DNA of 64,000 bases from Euryodendron excelsum. Its lineage: Eukaryota; Streptophyta; Magnoliopsida; Ericales; Pentaphylacaceae. Where the stretch lies: positions 4,531,001 to 4,595,000 of the forward strand of contig CM065393.1 of assembly GCA_033060915.1 (NCBI GenBank), read 5' to 3'. Of this stretch, positions 47,977 to 58,140 are shown in pieces. The notes under the pieces are model-generated. The model searched no databases and was not told where the DNA came from. It saw only the letters and a list, made by a program, of their open reading frames with translations. The position numbers were made by a program, and so were the translations under genes. Numbering within the stretch: the stretch's first letter is position 1; every line of letters starts with the position of its first letter.

Positions 47977-50900
47977 TGTAAGCACCCCATTTTTGACCGC
48001 TCGGCAGTCTACACTCCGTCCAGACTTGTACTCAAGTCAATATGGACGTATTCCAATCGAAACCAACTCTCTAAGTCTAAATCCCGTCTATCCATCCCTT
48101 CGCAGGCCCACCAGGTCCAAATAGAGGCAAAATGACCAAAATGCCCTTAGGGGCATTGTCCTTTCCAATTCCTTTTCTAATTCCAATCCCTCTCTGGAGA
48201 CAGTTGATTCCTTGAGATGGTAAATCTACTCCAATCAGGCGCGTCTTTTCGAAGACGATAAGACCCCTTTCCAATTCCAATCCCTCTCTCGAGACAGTTG
48301 ATTCCTCGAGACGACAATTCAGCACGTTGTCTGAAAAAAATCTCTTCAGAATGGTAAGTCCCTTTAAACCTGTCGACCGGGACGAGACCCCAAATCCCCT
48401 TGATGGTAGAACGGTCCACCTTTGGCGCCTGCTAGCCTGCCAATGCAGAAATGTCTGTTTAGGCACGCCTTCCGAGAAATTTGATTCTCAGGCGCTAAGT
48501 CCCTTTAGCAGCTTCACAAGATCAGACAGTCTCGGGAATGATCGCGAACTGTTAGAGTAGCGGCAATACTCACAAACATCAAAATCGTCAGAGTAGCGAA
48601 AATACTCGTAAGTAGGTTGATATAGGGAATTGCCAACAAACCCCCGTATCACGCGACCACCATTAGAGTGGAGGAAACACTCAAAACCTAGGTTAACACC
48701 GGTGCCTGCTAGCCCACTTTGGTGAAAAATGACCAAATTGCCCTTTGGGCCTTTTCCGATACGTTTCTCGGGAACACACCTGAGTCCTCAGAACAATAAG
48801 TCCAACCGTCTAAGATTGTCTTAAAAGCAGTCCAACATGATTAGGCACCTTCTAGTCAGTTTCGGGCCACTTCCGAGATTTTCCGATCAAGATGACCATT
48901 TTGCCCCTAGGCATCCGAATGCCTCGGGGACCACGCCGGCTCTGGGTATTAAACTGGTAATCTCCTGAGAATACTTCTTATAGTATTCCCAACCTTCCTC
49001 TACCTTTCCGAATCATTCCAATTCAATTCCGGTAAACCCGATATAAAATGACTGTTTTGCCCCTAGTGGGCCGGTCTCCTTTTCCGACGACACCGGCTCT
49101 AGGTATCAAACCGGTAACCTCCTGAGATTGCTTCTTATAGTATTCTCAATCTTCCTCTATTTTTCTGGATCATTCTGAATCAGTTCCGGCAAACCCGGTA
49201 TGAAATGACCATTTTGCCCCTAGTGGGCCGATCACCTTTTCCCAACCACACCGGCTCTGGGTATCAAACCAGCAGCCTGTGGGAACATTTTTAATAATGT
49301 TTCCAAATCTCGAGTCTTTTTCTGGGACAGTCCGGGTCCGTCCCAAATCTAGTCAAAGATACGTTGTTTGCTAACCTTAATAGTTTCCTAATTGGCTGGC
49401 GCCACTAATATTTGGCCTGGTGCTACTCGTAGTGGCGCCAGAAGCATTTTTGCCTTAGCACCACTACAACAGGCGCCAGGTCTATCTCACCTCTATAAAT
49501 ACAAAGCCTCTTCCAACGCGAAGATGGTCTGCAAACTCAGTCTAAAAATCCTATATTTCGATATACAGAGCTTGTACATATCCTAAACCCTAGCTTCTCT
49601 AGGTTTTCCAAACCCTAGCCACCATACATAAATCCCAGCCTCCTATACACTCATACACACCCTTATACACTTATACACAAGTCTCAAGCCTCCATTGAAG
49701 ACTTAGACTGCTCGAAGCTCTCGAAGATCGAAGAAGAGTCCCTGAAGATCAAGACGAAGACTGACGTGAAGCAAAGACCGAAGAAAAGCAAGGTGCGCAA
49801 AATAAACAAGACATACGGTAGGCCTTCTCTTTAAGTTTCTGCACTTCCCCTCTCTTTTTTCTCTCACCTAACCCACTTGGGTTTTCTCTATTTTAATCCC
49901 CCATCTCTTTCCACCCTTTCTTTGCATGCTTGAAACAAGGGGATTCTTAGTCCATTTGTAGGATTGGACTATTGGAGGGTCACCGTGTCGGAGGCTTTCT
50001 TTTAGTCTAATTGGAGACCACGTGGGTTCGGCCCCCTTGATTATGTGGTAAAGCCTTAACTTGGTATGTTCACAATCCCAAATCTGCATTGTGCATATCA
50101 TGATTCTTGCTTTCTTCCAAAAATCATTTTCAAATTCGTTTTCAAACTTATTTTCAAAATTGTATCCAAATCTTCTTTTTCAAAACTTGTTTTCAAAATC
50201 ATAATCCTAGGGTGATTCTAGCATTTTCATGGCTAGGGTTGCTTTAGGAAAGTGTTATATTTAAAGTGACTAACATGGTCCATATTTTCAACTCCTTGTT
50301 GTTTTCAAAACCACTTTCTTCAAGTGGTTCTAGCCTTCTTATGGTTAGGATCGCTTTAGGAAAGTGAGACGTTTTCATACTTTCTAAAAAACTCTATTTT
50401 CAAAAATCTCTCTTTCAACATATTTTCCAAAAACTCTTCCTCCCAAAATTGTTTTCAAAAGCTCTCTTCAAAAATCTATTTTTAAACTCCTTTCCAAAAA
50501 ACTCTCCTCAAAATTCACTTTCCTAAAAATTCTTTCCAACAATCTCCTTCTAAAAATATTTTTAAAAACTTTCTCTCCAAAATCTTCCTTCTAGAAACTC
50601 CTCTCTAGGGTTTCCTTCCAAAAACTCGTTTTCAAAAACGCACTTTCCAAAAATCCCTTTTCTTGATGCCCAAGTCAAGCCTTAGAGCTAACAATTAGGA
50701 AACCCTAATTTTCTTTCCAAAAACATAGTTTTCAAACTTGCCTTAAAACCTAGGTTTCTAAAACCCCCTGTTTTCTACATCAAAATTACATATTTCCAAA
50801 ACCTCATTTCTACGTCAAAACTATAACCTTTCAAATCTAGGGTTTCTAAAACTTCCCTTTTCACAAATCCTTGTCAAATCTAATCTTCCCTTTAGAAAAA

Positions 50901-52843
50901 CAAATCTCATCTTCCCTTTAGGAAACTGAATCCAATCTTCCCGTTTAGGAAACTAGATCCTATCCTCCGTTTTTGGAAACAAAATCAAACCTTCTCTTTT
51001 AGAAACAAAATTCAATCCCTTGTTTTAGGAAATAAGAACCATAACCCTTCATAGTCCAAATCTTTTCTAATCCAACTTCTTCCTAATCTTCCACTTTCCT
51101 AAATCTTAAGTTTCCAAAACTTGAACATAAAAACATTTCCTAAATTTTAAAACTCAAAATCCAATTCTTTCCTAATTTAACCCTTTCCTAATTCTACCCC
51201 TTTTCCAAATCTTAACTCTCCAAATCTAAGTTTTCCAATCTTTCCTAAACTCAAACCTTTCTTAGTCTCAAGATCTTCTAAAACTCTAAAACTTTTTCAA
51301 ATCTTAAGCTTTTTACATTTCAAATCTTTCCAAATTCAAAGCTTTCTAAATTCAAAACTTTCTTAAGTTAAATCTTTCTAAATTCTAAACTTTCCTAAAA
51401 CTTCAATTCTTCCCAATTCTAAAATTTTCTAAACTCAAAAGTTTCTTATTTTCAAAACTTTCTTATTTCAAAATATTCCAAATTCTAAACTTTCCAACTT
51501 TCAAAACTTCATAATTTCAAAACCTTTCCTAAAATGAAAACTTTCCCAATTCGAATACTTTCCTAAATTGAAACTTTCCTAAAATGAAACTTTCCAAAAA
51601 TGAAACTTTCTTAACATGAAGCGTTCTTAATTCAAAAACTTTCCTAAATTGAAACTTTCCTATGTCGAAGCTTTCCTAATTTGAAACTTTCCTAAACCAA
51701 AGCTTTCCTAAGTTGAAACTTTCCTAGACCAAAACTTTCCTAAAATGACACTTTCTTAATTTGAACATTTTCTAATTCGAACTTTTTCTAAATTCAATCC
51801 AATCTTTTTCCAATCTTCAACGTCCAACATTCGAGTCCAATCTTTCTTAATCTCAAGTCCTTTCTAAATTCTCTCTTTCCTGAGTCCAGGTTTTCTAAAA
51901 CCAAGTTTTCCCAAGTCAAGTCGTTTCAAATCTTCCAATCAAAGTTCAATCTCTTAATCTTCCAATCCAATTTCCAACTCAATTTTTTTCTTCTAATCAT
52001 ATCTTCTATTTTCAATCGGACTCTTGTCCGAACTACGACTAACCTGATTCCTCCAAAAGGAAACGCAGGCAACCCTTATAGGTGCGGTCTCCACATTTTT
52101 CAAATCTCAAATTCCACAATCTTTTCAAATCTCCAATTTCTTTTCAAACTTCCAATTTCAAATTTTTATTTCCAAATCTCTATTTCTAATTTTTCAAACT
52201 CTCCAATTTCAAAATCTATCATTTCAAATCTTTCTTCTAAAATCAAATCAAATTCTTCTTTCCAAATCTATTTCTAAATCAACTCTCTTCTATGGCACTT
52301 GTATATCATGCATCATGTTAGTTTCTTTTCAAACATTCATTTTCAAAGTGGATAGGATTGAACAATAATTAGTTGAGGACTTTCATAGGTGAATCTAGGG
52401 TAGATTGACATGTAGGTACCGAAAGGGCGGGGTAGATGGCTTAGTGCGTCTTCCCTACACGTAACCAACCTTCGAACCTAGATCACTGATTTCAAAGACC
52501 AAAAACGGAGTTATTTTTCAAAAAGGGTTTAAATGTTTTTCAAAGGTTGCCAAACAACCTGTTTTTCTTAAAAATCCTCTCTTAAGAAGATATTTTTAAA
52601 ACCTTTTCCAAAAACCCTATGTATAGTCTTCGGATTTTGTTTAGTTTTTAGGTGACCTAACTCACCTTAATCAGGTTAGGTGGCGACTCCAATTTTTTTT
52701 TTTAAAAGCCCTTTATTCAAATCAATTTTCAATTAAAACATAGTTGCACTCATTTTTCTAGGAGGGTGAGTTCTAATGAGAGAGTATAATATTTTTTCCG
52801 CTTGTGTGTGTATTCCTCGAGTGCAAAAAATCTGAGCGCGATA
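47977..52843 (+). repeat. A element 3' LTR (4,867 bp)
   Basis: TGTAAGCACCCC .. GAGCGCGATA (terminal CA mutated to TA). TATA at 49494-49501. It is shorter than the 5' LTR chiefly because of a 233-bp loss at 49341, where a single TCCC remains of two. Followed by the AGCCC duplication. Confidence 0.93.
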
Positions 52844-52848
52844 AGCCC

Positions 52849-54067
52849 ACAGCAGGACTTGGAGCCTCAAAAGGCGCAACATGGATCCCGACATCCCCGA
52901 GTACATTCCTCTTAAACCAGCTCATGTAAGCTTTGGTTGTCTTTGGTTCTTTCGGGAAAGGACCTTGTATGTCATCATGAAAAGTCAGGGCATGCCACAT
53001 GGCCACCACCTCTTTCACCAGCTCGGTCGGGATCACAATGTCAAAGAATAGATCGAACTCATCGGTAACCCCTGTGTGTGGAATATCCTGCGACAGCCCC
53101 AGCTGGAGGAGAACTATTATTCCAAAGAAAGGAACAACTCCCCGCAAACCCACTATCAGAACAAAGATCATATATGAAGTCTGTACCCTCAAAGGATCCC
53201 AGTTACATAGACCCACAAACCATATGACATCTCTAATGCGTCTCTTCTGGAGAAAAGTCATCCAATCCTTGGGGTTAGTAGGAAAACTCTCATCCTCTAT
53301 GATAGACTGCTGAGCCTCTGCAAAAGCACGGATATAATCCACCGTGGGGAGCAAAACTGGCCAAGGCAAATGTTGCAGGAACAAATGGTAAACCATCCAC
53401 AACTGGAAAAATGCCGCACAACCTCAAAAATTAAAATTTGCACCCCACTGCAAACGAGTGAAACTGACATAAGTCTCGCCTATGACCATCAGACATAAGA
53501 CCATCCTTACCGGTTCTGGGGAAGCAAAGCGCTCAACCTCCCGTCAATCGAGCCATCCTCCCTAGGAAAAAGTAGGGCCCCGAGTAGAAGCAAAGCAAGG
53601 GCATTCATCCTGAAGTGAAGACAGCGGTCTAGAGTATATCAAATCCCTGGGAAAGCTTCCCTACTATGAATGTACTCAAATTGGGAAAGCAGAAATTTGG
53701 CAGGTATGAAGGGAAACTCGAGAATGAAGTCCGAACCCAAAGCCGGGCATACTATGCCCAACTGAGATGAGACTGGAGAAAAGAAACCTCCGTGGAAAAT
53801 TAGAGCTATCAACTATGAAAGACCTTTCACCGAACCTAGCAGATGATCATAATCATGCAAGGTAGGGGTCATTTCACATTCTCTAAATTAGAAGAGGCTC
53901 AAACTGGGGCAACAAAACTGAAGGACTGTCTCAATCAACCCAGGCACCAACCACACTGTGAGCAAGGATACAATATGACCAAAGTTTTGATGGAAGATAT
54001 CTTGCTTCGCAAGAGTATACCCGTCATACCAAACTCTCAAACGAGCCGTGATCCTTGCATCGGCCAT
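52849..54067 (-). pseudogene. B1 antisense ORF, N-terminal part
   Basis: Starts at ATG 54067-54065 with MADARITARLRVWYDGYTLA, matching the A antisense start (MAD..SRLRAWH). After shifts it gives 'SLF.FRECEMTPTLHDYDHLLG', then the open stretch ending at 53402 with 'VGLRGVVPFFGIIVLLQLGL' and 'SQDIPHTGVTDEFDLFFD', up to 'PSPAVG'. It continues at 31807 as GYTDFL, across the A element. The strings GLRG-PFFGI--L-QLG-SQDIP and SLF-F-ECE-TPT are conserved with the A copy while the surrounding DNA is not alignable at sight. Stops and shifts near 53410-53890 make it non-functional. Function unknown; family suggestion as for the A copy. Confidence 0.75.
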
Positions 54068-55247
54068 CTTGGAAAAAAAGAAGAAAGAAAAGAAACATAT
54101 CAAGATTTGTTAGTCAGCAACATGAACAATGGTAAAGGAAAAGAAAAGAAAAGAAAGGGAAAAAAAAGGAGGGATAGGGGCAAGAAATGCTTCAAGTTTC
54201 CTAAGCAATTTCTCAACTTTGAATTTCTCGGTTTTATAATTTTTTTATCCTCAAAAAGTTGTTTTCAAATTCAATCCCAGTTTTACTTTCAAATTCAATC
54301 CTAGTTTTATAAACTTTTTATTCTCAAAAAATTTGTTTTCAAATTCAGTCCTAGTTTTATAAACTTTTTATCCTTAAAAAAGGTATTTTCAAATTCAATC
54401 CCGGTTTTATAAACGCTTTATCCTCAAAAATGTTGTTTTCAAAATCACTCTCGAATTTCTAAAAACTTTTATCCTCAAAAAGTTGTCTCAATTTTCTAAA
54501 GCTTTTTTTTTCAAAAGTTTGCTATCGGTTTTCTAACTTTTTCCTTAAAAAGTTTAAATAAGTTTTAACCCCGGTTTCTCAAAACTTTTTCCCAAGAAGT
54601 CCATCAATTCAGGCCCAAAGCCCGGGTTTTTAAAAAGCTTTCCCCTCCAAAAAAGCATGGTTTTTTTTAAGCCTTTTCCTCAAAAGCTTGGTTTTATAGT
54701 TTCGCGGTTTTTTTAAGCCTTTTCCTCAAAAGCCTAGTTCTATAGTTTCTTAGGGCTTTCTCTCAAAAGCCCTGGTCCTATGGTTTGTTAGAGCTTTCTC
54801 TCAAAAGACCCAGTTCGATAGTTTCTAAGGCTTTCCCTTTAAAAGCCTCTCCCTTTTTCCTATTCTAAAGAACCCTTTTTAAAGTTTCCCTAAACCTTTT
54901 TTACAAAAATTTCAAGTGCCAAATTTTTTGAAAATCTGGCAGAGTCCCGTTTGTAAAAGGCCTCTACAATGCCACACAACCACAAATTCACAACGTCACC
55001 AAACATGTAATACCTTGCTATCGGCCTAACACGAGGCATAGATGGGTAAACACCAATTTTTTCTAAGCCTGCAGGAAACCCCTTTCGCAGAACAAGGCAA
55101 TCTACACAAACTCACTCAAATGATCACCAAAATGCAAAAACAACTCCATAGATGCATTCAAAACATTGAAGAACATCAATTTTCACTATACACGTGCTTC
55201 AAGTAGAAATCTACACATTGAAATAAACCAAAACCAAGAAAACTCAC
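54068..55247 (-). other. Probable 5' intron of the B1 antisense gene
   Basis: Minus strand: donor AAAAA|GTGAGTTTTC at 55247, acceptor CTTCTTTTTTTCCAAG ending at 54068 immediately before ATG. Both ends correspond to those of the A element. Predicted length 1,180 nt. Contains the tandem arrays at 54230-54850. Not demonstrated. Confidence 0.5.
54230..54850. repeat. Two tandem arrays of about 50-bp units
   Basis: First array 54249-54510: units 'cctcaaaaagttgttttc.aaattcaatccc.gttttataaactttttat', about five copies, period near 50. Second array about 54660-54850: units 'tcctcaaaagcctagttctatagtttcttaggg', about four copies, period 40-50. Both lie between antisense ORF and 3' LTR. Retand elements of other plants are known for an amplified tandem repeat in this region. 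Confidence 0.75.
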
Positions 55248-55453
55248 TTTTTAGAATTTTTCGACGACTTTTCTTCTCCGACGACTTTTCGGTGATGATG
55301 TCACTTCCTGGTGACTCCTTGAAATTCCACAAACACTCCCCAACAATGCCCAAGTGAAATGCCATGGAAACTTTTAGAGAGAAAACTCAAAATTGCAAAA
55401 TGAAGCCAAAACCCTAAAACCCGTATTTGCTACTATAAAAACCCTCGCAGGCC

Positions 55454-55512
55454 GTGTGCCACTCATAGTGGTGCACAGGAAAAATCAAATTAGGTGCCAC
55501 TATGATTGGCGC
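55454..55512. promoter_or_regulatory. GTGCCACT palindromes upstream of the B1 antisense gene
   Basis: TGTGCCACTCATAGTGGTGC and GGTGCCACTATGATTGGCGC, counterparts of those at 47716-47776 in A and of the palindromes in the B LTR (18341-18361, 18459-18480). On the minus strand a TTTTTATAG sequence follows (55440-55432). Confidence 0.45.
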
Positions 55513-55712
55513 AAAGCCTAGGCCAGGCCCGCTTCGGCCTTTTGCCTACCAAAACCAGTTTTAAACTGCCTCCTAGCTCCATTTTCAAGTTTCGACCCCC
55601 AGTTTTCAAAATTTCAAACCTCTGGTCCCTCCGACTACCTCATGACCTTTATTGGGTACTTACTTTATCATTTTCTTCCTTCAATAGGTAAAGACAAAAA
55701 AAGATAGGCAAC

Positions 55713-57817
55713 TGTTAGCACCCCATTTTGGCCACTCGGCGATCTCCGGCCCGATCGGAAGCACCTCCAAATCAACACAACCATACTCAAGCCGAAACTG
55801 GCTTTCCAAATCCAATCCTTTTTATCAATCGCTTTGAAGGCCCACTAGGCCCAATATAGGTAAAATGACCGAAATGTCCCTATTGCATTAGTCAGTCCAA
55901 TCTAGACCAGCACGTCTTCCATAATGCAATAAGTCCATTCCAATTCAAAGTCAAATCCATTTATCCCGTTATTCGAGAAAGTTGATCCCTCATTGATGGT
56001 AAAACCATCTAATCCAACATGGCACGACCATCGAGAAGGTTTATTCCTCGAATCAGTAAAGCCCATTTCATGCTCATCTTTGAAAAGTACTTAAGTCCAT
56101 GAGATGGAAAACAGTTCACTTCTGGCGCTTGCTAGCCCGCCAATGTAGAATGTCCAGTAACCAAGCACGTTCTTTGAAAAAACACAAACCCCTCAAGAAC
56201 AAAAGACCGTCTAAGTTTTGCACGTTCTTTGAGAAAACACAAACCCCTTAAGAGCAGAAGACCGTCTCAGTTTGGCACGACCTTCGAGAAAGTTTATCCC
56301 TCAATGTAATAAAACCCTTTTAAGCATGTCCACTGAGAAAGTACCAATTCCTCTGACAGAAGTCCAAACCAATTCTAGATCGGTCAACACCGATGCCTGC
56401 TAGCATGTCCCGGTGAAAATGATCATTTTACCCCCAGTGGGCCCGACACGTTCCTCGAGAAAGTACGAAGTCCTCGAAACGGTAAGACCACCATCCAGAG
56501 CTGTCCCTAGATAGTCCGGCATGTCCAGTGCCATCCAATCAACCCCAGTCCTTTCTTAGAGGTCCCCCGGTTAAAATAACCGTTTTGCCCTTAGGCATCC
56601 AAATGCCATAGGAAACCATACCAGCTTTGGCTATCAAACCAGTAACACCCCAATCAATCGTGGTCAATCTCAGTCAACTCTAGTCAACCCGATCAACCCC
56701 AATCAATATTAGTCAACCCAAGAACTCCCGAGATGAGGTGACTGCAGTTCGATCACTCCCTTCAACCATACTGGCTTTGGGAATCAAATCGGCAAACCCC
56801 AAGACACTTTTCATAGTATTCCCTTCCATTTCTAGCTGAGCCCCGCGTTTGGAATCTTCCTTTTTCGAGCCAGAACCTCCTTGCTCCACTTCGGGTGAAG
56901 CATGACCATTCTTTAGCCATGCACGACTAATAGTGGTGCATAACTCTCGAAGTCCTAGCTTCCAAGCTCCACCGAAGGTCCGCCTCGCTGCTTGGAAGCT
57001 CCCAAAGCCTTCCCGAGTCCAAGGCCTAAACCTCCACCAAAGAAAGAAGGAACAAGACAAGGTAATCCCCATTTTACCTTTTCGTACTCCCCCACTTTCT
57101 CTTCTCCCTCCGAACCCACTTGGGTTCTTCTATTTTTTTAATCCCCTATCTCTAAACCCTCTTTAGGTCAGGACTCTTCAGGTTAGAACAAGAGGATGTT
57201 AAGTCCATGTCGAGAGTGAACAATAAGAGATTACAGATTAGGACTCTCTTCTTGGCCCTCACATGCTTCACGTCATGGCCTTAGGGCCCTCTTGCAATGT
57301 GGTGATACCTACCTTTGTATGTTTCATGCTATTATTATCATCATCATAAATTTACATTCTCACCATGTCTTTACCCTTAAAAACTACTTTCAAAATAGCT
57401 TTCTCAAAGCTATAATTCTAGGTGAATTCTAACCCTTTTATGGTTAGGGTTCTCCTAGAAAAGTGCGACATGTTTAAAGGGCTCCCATTAGCGTACGTTT
57501 CCTTGTTTTCAAAAATTTGGTCTTGAAATAATTCTAGTCCTTTCAGGATTAGGGTTGTTTCAAGAAAAGTGTGACTTTCAAAAGGACCCAAAAGGTTTAC
57601 ATTTTTGGCCCCCTACCTTTATCATGTTTTTAAGCCACAAGCCTAAAGCGATTAGGCAAAGTGTGATATTCATTTGGATGTCTAAATCCAAGTTAGGGTT
57701 TCAGGCTCTAAAACATGTTTTCAAAAGACTTGTTTTCGAACTATTTACAAAACTCGCATTTGTTAAACCCTAGAAGTCCAATCCTCAAAAAATTTCCTTT
57801 TTGCCCACTGAAAAACA
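55713..57817 (+). mobile_element. B 3' LTR, truncated by deletion
   Basis: Starts TGTTAGCACCCC right after the B1 polypurine-like tract and matches the B1 5' LTR, including the span across the A insertion site. It is about 2.1 kb long. Near 56939 it lacks about 165 bases including the TATA box and CT run. At about 57817 it stops matching LTR (equivalent to about 19540) and changes to internal sequence equivalent to 22110, so about 1.35 kb of LTR, the PBS and about 1.2 kb of leader are gone. Confidence 0.85.
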
Positions 57818-58140
57818 TAGGTATAATATTGCATACAGGGGCAATCCCCTATCTCCAGATGTGAGCCAAAGCATTATGCTTAGCTCCCCTCAAAAGGCAA
57901 GGGCATCCTTAGGTCATGCATTGCATAAAATCTTTCTAATCCAGAACCTAACATATAATCCTTTTGTTTTGTTTTTCTTTATTTTCTATTTCCCCCTCTC
58001 ATCTCATCAAAAGACTAGCAATAGTTTCTAGTAAGACTACTTGCATTTCAGGTCACCATTGCTCCTAGAAAAGGAAAAAGAGGAATGTGAGTGCCCCTGT
58101 ACTTCGAACACCGGTCTTTACCTGACACTGAGCAGCGCAA
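57818..58140 (+). other. B2 leader remnant
   Basis: Begins 'ggtataatattgcatacagggg', matching 22115-22140 of B1 and 38226-38240 of A. Contains hairpin 2 (57837-57850, AGGGG-CAAT-CCCCT). No PBS. Confidence 0.75.

Larger units (their letters stand above)
31808..52843 (+). mobile_element. Complete A element (Tat/Ogre-like), 21,036 bp
   Basis: Two long LTRs (31808-36929 and 47977-52843), tRNA-Arg-type PBS, leader, protease/G-patch, RT, RNase H, second RNase H, integrase, spacer, antisense ORF, AT-rich region and polypurine tract, flanked by AGCCC duplications. Domain order and the second RNase H place it in the Tat lineage (Ogre/Retand). No capsid or zinc-knuckle Gag is visible. The pol frame has at least five stops and two frameshifts, so it cannot move by itself. 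By hand count over the first 230 bases the two LTRs differ at about twenty places, mostly transitions, so it is not a recent insertion. Confidence 0.9.

Noticed and set aside
48077..48466. 129-codon minus ORF and similar ORFs at 24397-24675 and 31926-32165
   Set aside because: They recur only because the A LTR recurs; sequence has no domain and the frame is not maintained between copies.
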